Of a stretch of DNA of 64,000 nt, positions 1 through 10,895 are shown in pieces (positions within the stretch are counted from its first letter, which is position 1; the number at the start of each line of letters is the position of its first letter). The notes under the pieces were generated by a model. That model was not told the origin of the DNA. It ran no database searches and was given only the letters and a program-made list of their open reading frames with translations. A program made the translations under genes and the position numbers. The DNA is from Sthenelais limicola (lineage: Eukaryota > Annelida > Polychaeta > Phyllodocida > Sigalionidae): positions 14,123,871-14,187,870 of the forward strand of contig OW804096.1 of the NCBI GenBank assembly GCA_942159475.1. The letters are read 5' to 3'.

Positions 1-541
1 TACCTATATGGAGGTAGAAAGTAGTAACTAGATATACAAAATATCGTTCGTGGTTTTTTTTCCGTTTCTTTTTCTTATAATAGAAAAGGTATTTTTCTAC
101 CTATACCTACTCAAGGTATGACCCAGCTACTACTAATATATATTTATTATCTGTATTATTCTAACAGATGGTGCCCTATATGAAGCCTTCAAAATAAATG
201 TATTTTTATTATTATTAACAACTTTTATTCAGACACATAGCATACAAAGTCGGGCCAGTCCCTTCTACAAATAGATCTTACAGGGTGCCCTTAAATGAAA
301 ATGGAAGTAAATGGTGTACAAATAAACTTCTATAACAATTTATACGAGTCTTATAGTTCCTAGTGTTCCAAAAGCTTAATGAAGACGGGTGTGATAACAA
401 TCAATTAGTCCTTTAGATTTCGGGTCCCGAGTTACTGTGATAATATTGTTCAGTGTTCGCGTTGTTTGAAGTATAACATTGCTTACTAAATAAAAAAGGG
501 TTCTTGAGGCGCCAAAAATATTGGTTAAAGATTAAAGTACA
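1..541. other. AT-rich non-coding stretch with possible LINE tail
   Basis: No supported gene. Around 192-226 there is AATAAA followed by TTATTATTATT, the kind of polyadenylation signal plus trinucleotide tail that ends the LINE at 24.9 kb, so a short 3' LINE fragment is possible. The rest is unassigned. Confidence 0.3.
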
Positions 542-739
542 CAGTCTAGGCCCAAAGATAAGAGAGTCCCTTCAAACGAAGGGAAAGCCTCTCGCCTCAA
601 ACCGCAAAGTGCCATTATAATTCCATTAAGACCGCAAAATATCATTATAATCCCATTAAAACGTCCTTGACCAGAAAACCGATTAGCGAAGTGGCTGACA
701 TACCATTCTTATCTGATCTGAGGGTTTGGACCTAGAGTG
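542..739 (-). mobile_element. Family C MITE-like repeat, near-complete copy
   Basis: About 198 bp. Read on the minus strand it begins at the end carrying CTAGGTCCAAACCCTCAGAT and finishes with GGGCCTAGACTG. Inside are two repeated motifs of the family, ATTATAATGGCACTTTGCGG and its sister with ACATTTTGCGG. At least ten related pieces occur in the window. No coding capacity; class of element not established. Confidence 0.8.
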
Positions 740-884
740 TACATGTATTCTGTGTACACTTGAAAACTACACTTTCTCATTTCAAATGAGTAACAGGTCC
801 ATATTTTACGATGTGAATAAATAGAAACAGGCAGCTAAGATTCAACTTCCGGATGTACTTTAAAATGATCTTCCACACTCGAGG

Positions 885-1210
885 CATGTCTGTAGAACTA
901 GGCTGTTATCACAGCTTGGTAATATTGGTAACTACGTCCAAAGAGGGAGAGGGAGAGGAGAGAGGGAGAGGGAGAGGAGAGAGAGGAGAGAGAGGAGAGA
1001 GGAGAGAGAGGGAGAGTCATGTCTGTAGAACTAGGCTGTTATCACAGCTTGCTAATATTGGTAACTACGTCCAAAGAGGGAGAGGGAGAGGAGAGAGGGA
1101 GAGGGAGAGGAGAGAGAGGAGAGAGAGGAGAGAGGAGAGAGAGGGAGAGTCATGTCTGTAGAACTAGGCTGTTATCACAGCTTGGTAATATTGGTAACTA
1201 CGTCCAAAGC
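885..1210. repeat. 133-bp minisatellite, about 2.5 units
   Basis: The phrase CATGTCTGTAGAACTAGGCT recurs at 885, 1018 and 1151, exactly 133 bp apart. Each unit is about 59 bp of unique sequence followed by a GAGAGG-rich purine tract; the third unit stops before the purine tract. Units differ by very few bases (for example ggtaat versus gctaat), implying recent expansion. Apparent open frames here are the repeat itself. Confidence 0.95.
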
Positions 1211-1215
1211 CAAGG

Positions 1216-1533
1216 TGGGAGCTGGGCCTAAGTCACATAATGAATGTTTGCACACAAAATAAGCCAGATTTTACTGTGGGTACAACAGCTACAGATGCAG
1301 CCTTCTCGGCTGGGTTACTTCTAGGGGCGGTATGGGGGGGGGGGTAAATGGGGGTAAGGAAGGGGTTGTAGGGGAGGTAAGGGTGGGGGGAAGGGGTTCT
1401 AGGAAGGAACTATTTCTGGGAGCATTTCAAACCTGTAAATAGCAGCATGAGTAGGAGAGTGAGCTGGTGTAACGGGCAGCACGTGGTTTACCAGCTATAG
1501 AGCTGCTCAATGGTAAGTGGGCAGAGAACATAT
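1216..1533. other. Non-coding stretch with G-rich tract
   Basis: No gene seen. A G-rich block at about 1324-1400 contains many runs of four or more G and could form G-quadruplexes on the plus strand. Confidence 0.4.
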
Positions 1534-1773
1534 ATGGGTCCAGATCTTCAGAAAATGTACAATTGGCAGCTCTATAAATTTAGGAAATTCTCCTAAATTA
1601 GGCTGAACAATGATGAATACCGGGTATATCTGGGTATTTTTGGTATCGCATTGATTTAAAGTATCAGTTCTGTTATGTTAAACTGCATTTTGAAGCTGGT
1701 TTTTGTCTTAAATTGGGGTTATTTGAGAGGATTGGTGAAGGTGAATTGTAGGTTTTCTGGAGATCTGACCCAT
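1534..1773 (+). mobile_element. Family A MITE, complete copy
   Basis: 240 bp. Ends are inverted repeats: ATGGGTCCAGATCTTCAG at the left and AGATCTGACCCAT at the right. The middle carries the family landmarks, a left arm with GGCAGCTCTA and a right arm with GAGGATTGGTGAAGG. Flanked by TAT/ATA. Non-autonomous, no coding capacity. Confidence 0.9.
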
Positions 1774-1917
1774 ATATAGCTGCTCATTGGTTCGAGGAAG
1801 AGAACATATAAAAGGAGCTCGTTCTCTGGAACCAGCTCTAGACTGTCAGAAGCATCAATGCCGTTATGTTCACTTATATGTGAATAACTAGACAGGGGAA
1901 GATATGAAGGAATTTCA

Positions 1918-2215
1918 TATATATCTCTCCCTCTCTGTGTCCCCCCAAGTCTCTTTCTCTCTCTCTCTATCCTTTCTTCCCTTCACACTCTTACTCTATC
2001 TATCTATCTATCGATCGATCGATCTACCTATATATCTATTAACCACTCTCTTCACTCACCTCCCTCCCTCCTCTTTCTCTCTCTCACTCCCTCTTTCTCT
2101 CTATCTATCCCTCTCTCTTCTCCCCTACCCTCTCTCACTCCTCTCTCTCTCTCTTCTCACTCTCTCCTCTCTCTCACTCCCCTCTCCCTCCCTCCTCTCC
2201 CTCCCTCCCACCAGC
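1918..2215. repeat. CT-rich microsatellite tract with (TCTA)n and (GATC)n
   Basis: Pyrimidine-rich low-complexity DNA with TATC and CGAT tetranucleotide runs at about 1998-2035. The 142-codon open frame across it is Leu/Ser-rich repeat translation, not a gene. Confidence 0.9.
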
Positions 2216-2454
2216 TCAGTTTCTAGACTGTCTACTTTCAATAGTTTGAGGTACAGACCTATAGAGCCACACTTTACCAGGAATTATACCCTACTCCTCC
2301 ATAACCCTAATAACATGCGGCAATCCAACTAAACTTCACCACCTCAGGTTTATCTCTTCTCTCTCTTCCCTCTCTACTCTGACTTTCTACTAGTGACAAA
2401 GGCCCTCTCCCTCTTCTATAGATGTATCAGCGACAGACTCTCCCCTCTCTGTCG

Positions 2455-2687
2455 GGGTCAGATTTTCAGAAAATGCACAATCGACAGATCTACACATTTA
2501 GTAAATTCTGCTGTAGACTGAGAAATGGTCAATACTAGGTATATCTGAGCATATTTGACATTGCCGTGATTCAAGCAATCTGTTTGGTTGTGTTGAACTG
2601 AATTTTTATCCTTATTTATGTCTTAAATTTGGGTTATTTGAGAGGATTGGTGAAGGCGGATTGTGCTTTTTCTGACGATTTTACCCG
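2455..2687 (+). mobile_element. Family A MITE, complete copy (second subtype)
   Basis: Left end GGGTCAGATTTTCAG then TGCACAATCGACAG, the variant left arm shared with the copies at 14722, 41192, 44398 and 61924; right end TCTGACGATTTTACCC. Confidence 0.85.
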
Positions 2688-2834
2688 TCTATGTATCAGC
2701 CCCTGCCTCTCACTGTTTGTCTGCCTTAAATATATTATAAGGTATCGCCAGCAAATCCCAAAATAATTTGTCCTTCCGAGTTTCTACAGTATGAAACTTG
2801 AAATGCCTTTCTCAATTTGGGCATCTAGAAACAG

Positions 2835-2854
2835 CCCCCCCCCCCCCCCCCCCC
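2835..2854. repeat. poly-C run
   Basis: About 20 consecutive C on the plus strand between two copies of ordinary non-coding DNA. Confidence 0.9.
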
Positions 2855-2933
2855 GCGGCCACAGACACACCTTAAATTAGCAGTAGTAATACAGAAACCA
2901 TAATACAACGTTGCTAGAAAAGAAATCAATTAA

Positions 2934-3742
2934 CCAGGAGCAATACTTTCGTTTTAAAACAAGTTTCGGTAACTACTGCACGAAATAATGCTGAACTGCA
3001 AGCTGATTGTGCCAGTATATTTAAATCAATCTTGTTGCTATGCCAATACTTTCGTTTTAAAACAGTGTCGATAACTACTGCATGAAATAATGCTGAATTG
3101 CAAGCTGATTGTGCCAGTATATTTAAATTAATCCGGTTGCTATGCCAATACTTTAGTTTTAAAGCAGTTTCGATAACTACTGCATGAAATAATGTTCAAC
3201 TGCAAGCCGATTGTGCCAGTATATTTAAATTAATCTGGTTGCTATGCCAATACTTCAGTTTTAAAGCAGTTTCGATAACTACTGCATGAAATAATGTTCA
3301 ACTGCAAGCCGATTGTGCCAGTATATTTAAATTAATCCGGTTGCTATGCCAATACTTTAGTTTCAAAGCAGTTTCGATAACTACTGCATGAAATAATGCT
3401 GAAATGCAAGCCGATTGTGCCAGTATATTTAAATTAATCCGGTTGCTATGCCAATACTTTTTCGTTTTAAAACAGATTCGATAACTACTGCATGAAATAA
3501 TGCTGAAATGCAAGCCGATTGTGCCAGTATATTTAAATTAATCCGGTTGCTATGCCAATACTTTAGTTTTAAAGCAGTTTCGATAACTACTGCATGAAAT
3601 AATGCTCAACTGCAAGCCGATTGTGCCAGTATATTTAAATTAATCCGGTTGTTATGCCAATACATTGTTTTAAAACAGATTCGATAACTACTGCATGAAA
3701 TAATGCTGAAATGCAAGCTGATTGTGCCAGTATATTTAAATG
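2934..3742. repeat. About 102-bp minisatellite, 8 units
   Basis: The phrase AACTACTGCATGAAATAATG recurs at 2971, 3073, 3175, 3277, 3379, 3483, 3585 and 3686, so the period is 101-104 bp. Each unit also has GTGCCAGTATATTTAAAT and GGTTGCTATGCCAATACTTT. Units diverge modestly in a few positions. Open frames on the minus strand are the repeat read through. Confidence 0.95.
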
Positions 3743-3855
3743 GTCAGAATGAACGCTCATCAATATTTCAGCAGTCAGACAGGTCGATATAAAATTCCCC
3801 AAATCGGTACTACTTCTTTTAATAGCTTTTTTCTCGTTAGAGAGAAGGCATTTCA

Positions 3856-4085
3856 TATATATATATATCTCCCTCCCTCTCTGTGTCCCTCCCAGCCTCT
3901 TTCTCTCTCTCTATCCTCTCTTCGCTTCTCTCTCTCTCACTCTATCTATCTCCCCTCCCTCCCTCCGTCTTTCTCTCTCTCGTCTATCTCCCCTCTTCTC
4001 ACTCTCTCTCTCTCACACACACACACACTAGCTGTCCCTCTCTCTTCTCCCCCACCCTCTGTCTCTCACTCTCTCCCTCCCTTTC
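3856..4085. repeat. CT/CA microsatellite tract
   Basis: Pyrimidine-rich low-complexity DNA with (CT)n and a short (CA)n run near 4012-4028. Two overlapping open frames are artefacts of the repeat. Confidence 0.9.
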
Positions 4086-4444
4086 TGCGAAACATAAGGT
4101 ACCCTTAGACTCTATCTGTCATACATTTAATCGTTCACTATTTTGGTCAAACGGTCACCCTGCAGTTATGTGATACGGTATATTTAGCACCACCCTCTCT
4201 GTGTCAGGCATGATGCCAGGGTAGTATTGGATGCTGGAGGAGGAGGAAGCCCTCCACACTTCACCCCCTCTCCTCCTCCAGTACCACACAGCTAGAGTGG
4301 GCGGTGGGTAATTACAGCATCATTTAGCAGAAGGTTATCTATTCTCATGCCATGTTTCTCCTCTAGCCTTTCACAATCTCCCTGACCCCTGTATCTTTCC
4401 TATAGTCTGTCTCTAATACGCTATCTGCAACCTATACATCTTAT
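4086..4444. other. Unassigned non-coding stretch
   Basis: No open frame of note; a purine block GGAGGAGGAGGAAG near 4229 is mirrored by a CTCCTCCTCC block near 4270, giving a weak local inverted repeat. Confidence 0.3.
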
Positions 4445-4677
4445 ATGGGTCAGATTTTCAGAAAATGTACACTTCACCTTCAATCCTCTCAAATAACCTG
4501 AATTTCAGACGAAAATAAACTTCAAAATACAGTTCAACCTAACCAAACAGAATGCTAGAATCAATGCAATACCGAATATACTCGAATTTACCCCAATGAC
4601 CAAATTGCAGTATAATTTAGCAGAATTTCCTAAATGTGTAAAGCAGCCAATTGTAATTTTCTTAAAATTTGACCCAC
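4445..4677 (-). mobile_element. Family A MITE, complete copy
   Basis: Left end ATGGGTCAGATTTTCAG is followed by the CACCTTCA arm, so the element lies in reverse; right end AAAATTTGACCCA. The 88-codon frame overlapping it is element sequence. Confidence 0.85.
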
Positions 4678-5044
4678 AATCGTTCTTCTCGGTCTGAACC
4701 TCTGCTCTTTTGTTTCTGTGATATTTTCTGCAAAACAGAAACAGACATTTCACCCAGCCGGACCCCATCAACCCTTCATCTCACCCCTCTTCCACATCCC
4801 TTCCTCACAAAATTATATATACCACATTTATGTCCACTCTTATACTCATTAGCATAGGCGTATTAAAAGTACTAGCGGTAGCATTAGTAAATGGCTAGAC
4901 ACTGCAGTGGGCAGAATAACCATGGCAATTTGTATCCCTGAGCCTACGTCACAATTATGTTTCACTGTATTGTTTGACTTGCTGTACAAAACATCCTAAA
5001 TTAAAAAAAAAGAAAGTTATTTCTATCCCTCTATGAACTCAGTC
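4678..5044. other. Unassigned non-coding stretch
   Basis: No gene, repeat family or signal recognised. Confidence 0.3.
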
Positions 5045-5185
5045 CCTAACTCTCTCTGTCTCTCTCTCTCCTCTCTCTGTCTCTCACTCACTCTGTCTCT
5101 CTCTCCTCTCGCTCTCTCCTCTCGCTTTCTCTCTCTCTCCTCTCTTCTCTGTCTCTCTCTCATCTCTGTCTATCTCTCTGACTCC
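5045..5185. repeat. CT microsatellite tract
   Basis: Interrupted (CT)n and CTCTGT units. Confidence 0.9.
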
Positions 5186-5538
5186 CCATTGCGCTGGCTA
5201 ACTATTTAATATTGAATTCTCTACAGACCTCTCCATTTTTTATAAATCACTTTTTATTCTCCACAGTCCTCTCCATTTATTATAAATCCCTTTTTATTGT
5301 CCATCCACTTGCCACACCATAAAACCGTCACAACCTACATGCACACACGCAATATAGTGTTTCCAAAATGTGGCCTTTTGTTTCCAAGAGTTATAGGGCC
5401 AGTGCATGGATCTCCGGGGGTAAATTCGTTTAGACAACGGTCGGACCCAGAATTATCTATTAAAGAGTAAACAGATTTTCCACTAGTAGATATCATATAT
5501 GGCAGAGTAATTACTATTGTTCCAGTGACAAATCAATG
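5186..5538. other. Unassigned non-coding stretch
   Basis: A 40-bp near-duplicate (ACAGTCCTCTCCATTTATTA and its twin) occurs at about 5223 and 5263; otherwise nothing recognised. Confidence 0.3.
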
Positions 5539-5682
5539 AGGCCCCCAAAAAATAGGCGTGTTTCCGATTTATCTGGCTGAAAACTAGGTAGGGGGGGTAA
5601 CTTTTTTTATTTATTTTTTAGGAAACCACCTCCCAGGAACTGAAAAAAATGTCTATTTTATAACAATAGTTGTTTTAAACAT
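5539..5682 (-). mobile_element. Family F element, truncated copy
   Basis: About 144 bp matching, in reverse, the right third of the full copy at 25188-25550: the end AAAATAGGCGTGTTTCCGAT, then GGCTGAAAACTAGGTAGGGG and a T-rich stretch, then GGAACTGAAAAAAATGTC. Confidence 0.75.
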
Positions 5683-6518
5683 CTCTCTACATGTGTAAGT
5701 GTTGTGTTAAATTATATATATTATGTAATTATTAAATTATGTAATGAGAATATGAATCAGATCTTAAGCTTTCTCTGACTGGCTTTTATTAAGGGAATTT
5801 AACAATGCCTATTAATCTTTAACCATCAAAACAACTGTCAGAAGCTATAATGAATGCCGTGATTACATTGACGCACTGCAACGGGCTGCGGCCACATTGT
5901 TATAAATCTTCACAAATAACTAACACATGGCAGTATACTACCAAGCAGTCCAGTGTTCATCGCCACAGCAGTGATACCCATCTCCAGACTCCCTGCTGCT
6001 CTGACCGAACCAATATATATGAACTAATTTTCACTTCACCACAAATTGCTCAGTTTTCAGAGAATAGGGCTCTAGAAGCTAAATAGTACATGGGTTTTTT
6101 TTATCTTGATGTGTGTGTGTGAGGGCTTAGATTGCCTGGACTATACATCGTTGGAGGCCTCACTGATGCCACACATAGTTGTGATTAGGCCGGTCGGTCC
6201 ACTCGGTCATGTTGATAACCCTCGCTTATCAAAAGCCCGATCCAGGTCCTGAATTGGCGTTAGCTACTAGACTGCAAGAGCAAGTTTATTAATTTCCTAT
6301 ATATTGAACTAAGCTTCAAACCACTGCCTTGTAAGAAACCGTACATACACCAGGCGCAAATACCAACACATACATCCAGCCAGTACATTTGTATGACCAA
6401 CAGGACCATACGTGTTCCCCAGCCACAACATAAATATAGCAACTAAAGCATGTTTTAACGTCTATTTCATTGTTAGTGTCTGTCTTGAGACTTGTAGCCC
6501 TGCAGCTCGGAGCAACAA
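5683..6518. other. Unassigned non-coding stretch
   Basis: Includes a 78-codon and a 60-codon open frame with no recognisable motif and no coding signature. No repeat family recognised. Confidence 0.3.
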
Positions 6519-6756
6519 ATGGGTCAGATTTTTAGAAAAATGTACAATTAGCAACTCTACACATTTAGGAAATTCTCCTAAAGTAGGCTAAAAAATGATG
6601 AATACCGGGAATATCTGAGTATATTTGGTATCGCATTGATTTAAAGTATCAGTCCTGTTATGTTAAACTGCATTTTGAAGCTCATTTTTGTCTGAAATGT
6701 GGGTTATTTGAGAGGATTGGTGAAGGCGAATTGTACATTTTCTGAAAACCTGTTTC
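6519..6756 (+). mobile_element. Family A MITE, complete copy
   Basis: Left end ATGGGTCAGATTTTTAG, right arm GAGGATTGGTGAAGGCGA and a degraded right end (TGTTTCACT instead of CTGACCCAT). Confidence 0.85.
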
Positions 6757-6910
6757 ACTAGTATACAGGTGCTTTATCAATGGTGGCTTGTAGCTAACCT
6801 TCAGGCTTCTGACCATCTGTGCAGGCAGGGTCTGGTAGTACAGGCTTTAGTCAGAATATCCTGCCTTATTTGAGTTATTGTCAATTGTTTCAACTTTCAA
6901 ATCGCATATA

Positions 6911-7291
6911 ATGGGGGAAATCGTCAGAGAATGTACAATTTGCCTTCACAAATCCATTTAAATTACCCAAATTTAAGACGAAAATGAGGTTCAAAATACA
7001 GTTTACTGTAACCAAAACTAGCATTATTTGAATTAACCCAATACCCAATATATCTAGATATATATACCTTGTCATTTTTAGTTTAATTTAGTTTAATTTA
7101 ATTGAATTTACAATTCGTCTTTACAAATCCTCTGAAATCGCCCAAATTTAAGACGAAAAAGGAGGTTGAAAATACAGTTCACCATAACCAAAAACATTAT
7201 TCAATCAACCCAATACCGAATATATTCAGATATATATCATTTCTGGGCTATAGACCTGCCGATTGTATATTTTCTAACAATCTGACCCTTT
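6911..7291 (-). mobile_element. Family A MITE, composite of two partial copies
   Basis: Two successive copies of the reversed right arm (ACCCAAATTTAAGACGAAAA at about 6967, CGCCCAAATTTAAGACG at about 7139) lie head-to-tail. The first lacks a right end, the second lacks a left end, and only one outer terminus (AATCTGACCC, 7280) is preserved. Looks like a tandem duplication or unequal crossover within one element. Confidence 0.7.
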
Positions 7292-7842
7292 ATATATCGG
7301 CCTCCGAAACACAGAATACATCTAACATCTAAGTCTGTTGGATAAGAGTCGACAGACAGAACTAATAACTCGCCCTTTACTTGGTCCAGTCTCTCTCTCC
7401 CTCCCTCATGTCCTGAGATTTTAAACTAATAATGATTGTTACTAAAAACTTACTTACAAATATAACGAATGAAATCCTAAAATCATGTAAAACAAGTCAG
7501 TGTGGTAGCAGCTAAGTAAGTAGGCCATAAAGAGTCCAACCACTGGTCGGATTTTGTTGGAGTAAAGGTTTCCTGAGATCTTAGAACCAAAATATGACGA
7601 TTTGACAGAGATAAGATGATTTCTGTTACCTAAGCTTCATGAATTTGAAAACAGCACACTTGAAAAAACTGACCTTAGTACTGTGTTAGATGGCAATTAA
7701 AGGACTACCCTATGCTATATATATAAGCCAAAATAAATCCATGTTACATGTAAGAATACGAAGAAGAAAATAAAGTGGCTTACAATCCTCACAAGCATGA
7801 CACGCCGAAAAAGGTGGTGGCATCTAAAGGCTTTCTAGTATA
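7292..7842. other. Unassigned non-coding stretch
   Basis: No gene or repeat family recognised. Confidence 0.3.
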
Positions 7843-8081
7843 GGGGTCAGATTTTCAGAAAATGTACAATTCACCTTCACCAATTCTCTCAAATAACCCA
7901 AATTTAAGACAAAAATCACGTTCAAAATTCAGTTCAACATAACCAAACAGACTGTTTGAATCAAGGCAATACCAAATACACTCATATATACCTAATGTTG
8001 ATGATTTTTCAGTCCAATTTAGCAGTATTTACAAAATATGTCGCTCTGCCAATTGTACATTTTCTGAAAATCTGACCCATA
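7843..8081 (-). mobile_element. Family A MITE, complete copy
   Basis: Left end GGGGTCAGATTTTCAG, right end GAAAATCTGACCCAT; about 32-bp terminal inverted repeats nearly perfect here, including AATTGTACATTTTCTG. Confidence 0.9.
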
Positions 8082-8268
8082 GGGTGATGGATAGTGGGTG
8101 GCTTGACCCTTTCAGCGAATGAAGTCAGCACTGAAGGGCGTAAATTAGATCTGGGCACAGATCTGACCAGTCCTTAATGTGATAGCCTTTAGGGGGAGGT
8201 TGTCATGGCCTGTTTGCCATCATTTCACACTGACCATTGGTCAGTCTCTGGTTTGTGTCACTGCCCAT

Positions 8269-8516
8269 ATGGGTCAAGTCTTCAGAAAATGTACAATTGG
8301 CCTTCATCAATCTTCTCAAATAATCCAAATTAAAGACGAAAATCAGGTTCGAAATAGAGTTCAACATAACCACAGATTTATTGGTAGAATACAATACAGA
8401 ATACACCCCGATATACCTAATATTTACAAAGTATTTATCAATTTTCACCCTAATTTAGCAGAATTTGAGAGATGTGTAGAAATGTAGAATGTGCATTTCC
8501 TGAAAATCTGACCCAT
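8269..8516 (-). mobile_element. Family A MITE, complete copy
   Basis: Left end ATGGGTCAAGTCTTCAG, right end GAAAATCTGACCCAT. Second-subtype inner arm (GAATGTGCATTTCC near the right end). Overlapping 102- and 81-codon frames are element sequence. Confidence 0.85.
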
Positions 8517-8928
8517 ATATGGTAATTTTATCTTTACATCGTCCTGCTATGTAAACTGAAGATCTTCAACATTTGAGAACAACACATTTTGGACCATCTA
8601 TTCAATATTATATATGTTCATAAAATACAAATCCACTTAGTAGCAAAACTATTTATTCTTCCATACTCTTGATTTTATCTTCTAGCGTTAAGTTTTTATG
8701 AAGGCTTGGATTATTCCTTTAAATCCTATTTCTAGTAATCTTTTTAAATGAGTTCAAATCATATTTTGTTTAAGCCGGACTCGTACTTTATGTGTGAAAC
8801 CTTTACAAAATTCCTAATTTAATAGTTCAACATTTAATAACCTTGGCGTAAGATCCTAGTTTTAAGAAACATCTTACTAGCTGCAACATTCATAGGTTCC
8901 ATTCATTGCTACATCACTCTAGGTCCAA
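8517..8928. other. Unassigned AT-rich non-coding stretch
   Basis: Nothing recognised. Confidence 0.3.
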
Positions 8929-9118
8929 ACCCTCAGATCAGATAAGAATGGTATGTCAGCCTACTTCGCTAATCGGTTTCCTGGCCTAATGCTCGGCGTT
9001 TTAATGGGAATATAATGACATTTTGCGGTTTTAATGGAATTATAATGACACTTTGTGGTTTGAGGCGAGAGGCTTTCCCTTCGTTTGAAGAGACGCTCTC
9101 AACTTTGGGCCTAGACTG
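8929..9118 (+). mobile_element. Family C MITE-like repeat, complete copy
   Basis: 190 bp from CTAGGTCCAAACCCTCAGAT to GGGCCTAGACTG. Short imperfect terminal inverted repeats (CTAGGTCC / GGGCCTAG). One of the best preserved copies. Confidence 0.85.
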
Positions 9119-9564
9119 ACATGTACTTTAATATGTCTCAGGACCAAGGGAAGTATTTGAAAAGCGATTGACTCCCTAAGACACAAAGCTGGGATTGGAT
9201 TTTAATATTTCTTTATTACCCTTTTAAATGCCTATGTGCCAGGCTCTTAGAAATTGTAAATCATTCGAATATTTGTAACAAAATATCTTATGATCTTATG
9301 TAAAATGCTTGTCATCAGATTATTACATCATCTAACGAACTCTCTTTGTATAATTAAATAAATTAAATCAGCACGTCCTTAGAAAATTGTAACTGTTACA
9401 TAATGTTTTATTGCTGAATAAAAATCTTAAATACAAAAAAAATATTTCCTCACATTGGATGTACAATTAAAGCACCCCTCGTTATATTGACTCCCCCCAT
9501 GCCTGGATGGATCTAAGAAGTAATATCTAGAGCTGCTTTTTCCCTCTCAGACTCTCTTTCTCTT
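9119..9564. other. Unassigned AT-rich non-coding stretch
   Basis: Very A+T-rich; nothing recognised. Confidence 0.3.
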
Positions 9565-10152
9565 ATGGGTCAGATCGTCTAGAAGTGTACATAATTTTGC
9601 CCACTCTTCACATTTTTATGAATTCTGCAAAATTAAAGTGAAATGGTAATTAATAAATACTAGGTATATCCGAGTATCTTTGTTTACCGATTGTTATTGC
9701 ATTGATAAAAACTGTCTTTTCGATTATGTTGCGTTGTATTTTAAACCTAAATTTTGTCTTTAGTTTGGGCTATTTGAGAGGATTGTTGAAAGAGAATAGG
9801 GGACTTGCATGTGCCACTGCGCATGTCTGTTGCAGTGCATCATGGGATGGATTTTGTTGAAAAGTGACATACAATTTCAACGAAAATTGCAAGAATATTC
9901 TCATCAATATCAGAGCTTCTATGAATGATTTATGAAAACCAAATACATGATGGATGGATGCTTGTGTTATGGAAACATGTATAACCCATGGATATTAACA
10001 TTAGAGCAGCATTAATAAATACACCATGCTGAACATGAGATGATTCTATAGATTTTATACTTTACCATAAGTCCCATAATTCCATGCGAATCAAGATTCA
10101 GAATGGCGGCTATTCAACTCCCCTATTGTACATTTTCTGATACCTTCGCCCT
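9565..10152 (+). mobile_element. Family A MITE interrupted by a family B MITE
   Basis: Left part 9565-9794 runs from ATGGGTCAGATCGTC to the GAGAGGATTG arm; right part 10128-10152 resumes with GTACATTTTCTGATACC. Between them sits a complete family B element. The break falls in the GAATTGTACATTTTC stretch that is continuous in other copies. Confidence 0.9.
9795..10127 (+). mobile_element. Family B MITE, complete, nested in family A
   Basis: 333 bp with terminal inverted repeats AATAGGGGACTTGCAT and CAACTCCCCTATT. Interior has CATGTCTGTTGCAGTGCATC and GCGAATCAAGATTC plus GGCGGCTAT near the right end. No coding capacity. Confidence 0.9.
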
Positions 10153-10310
10153 TAAATACTAGAGTGCACCCCCTCCCCCCCCGAGGCCACAGGTCCCTGG
10201 ATGCGTCCAGAGATCAGAAAAGCAATATCAAGCGTTGGTTTTCCCATTAAGTGAGTTTAAAAGTGTCGGGGGAAGGTTTTTGCCTCTCTCACTAAACCTT
10301 TGCCTTGTAG
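10153..10310. other. Spacer ending in a good splice-acceptor-like site
   Basis: Non-repetitive. Its last 30 bases are pyrimidine-rich and end TTTGCCTTGTAG at 10310, with a branch-like CTCACTAAAC at 10287-10296, directly ahead of the 65-codon frame. Confidence 0.35.
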
Positions 10311-10327
10311 TGTTTACGTTCAACTAA

Positions 10328-10525
10328 ATGGCGACCTTGCTTAGACCTGAATCCCATTCCACAGCCACCGCCGAGACAGATGAGTCTGTAATGTCCTTGT
10401 CTCAAAGGTCAGACTACCTTTTTGCCCAGCAAGAAATGGGAACTATTCCTCTGGGCTTGAAAGTGTTTGGATTATTGGTTTTCCTTTCTTTAGGAGCAAG
10501 TACAACAGGGCATTTCTATTTGTAG
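10328..10525 (+). CDS. Possible small single-pass membrane protein (65 aa), unidentified
   Basis: Not a recognised family. The 65-codon frame starts at an ATG followed by G (ATGGCG) 18 bases after a good acceptor-like sequence, so it could be the coding part of a last exon or the whole coding region. Residues 1-42 are polar and rich in Ser/Thr/Glu; residues about 43-58 (IPLGLKVFGLLVFLSLGA) are hydrophobic enough for one membrane segment; the tail is seven residues. AATAAA lies at 10725-10730, 200 bp after the stop. It sits in non-repetitive, less A+T-rich DNA between repeats, unlike nearly all other short frames here. The -3 base before the ATG is T, which is weak. A chance frame remains quite possible. 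Confidence 0.35.
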   Translation: MATLLRPESHSTATAETDESVMSLSQRSDYLFAQQEMGTIPLGLKVFGLLVFLSLGASTTGHFYL

Positions 10526-10724
10526 CTGTTGGCAAATAGGTGTAGTCGGATTTAAGTGGGTTTCTTTCTTTGTTACATCTTTTCTGACTGGTCCTGGTTG
10601 AGTTGTTTTTGCCCTCTTCTTGTTGAATTATTTTGTACCGTTATTCTATGCAAATATGGAAATGGAAAGTTACTTATATATAATTCTGCCAGTCTCATTT
10701 CAATATTTATAAATTGTTTGGAAA

Positions 10725-10730
10725 AATAAA
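10725..10730 (+). terminator. Candidate polyadenylation signal AATAAA
   Basis: Located 200 bp downstream of the stop of the 65-codon frame; only meaningful if that frame is a real gene. Confidence 0.25.
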
Positions 10731-10895
10731 CAATCAATTAGATAATTTATATGCATTTTTGGCGTGCAAATACTCTCATTAGTCGCAAGTAATTTGCAAT
10801 TTACAATTAACTCCTATATTTTGGTATTCTCAAAAATAATTTTTGTTCGCCATTGTTTATGTATTTCATTATCTATTTTTCTCCCCATTTGTTTC

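Noticed and set aside
1904..2332. 142-codon Ser/Leu-rich frame
   Set aside because: CT-rich low complexity with TATC/GATC units.
2934..3742. Regularly spaced repeats suggesting a CRISPR-like array
   Set aside because: The whole 102-bp unit is repeated, without variable spacers, in a eukaryotic context; it is a minisatellite.
8179..8487. 102-codon frame, and similar frames at 11576, 42272 and 46081
   Set aside because: All lie in family A elements and read the same repeat arms.
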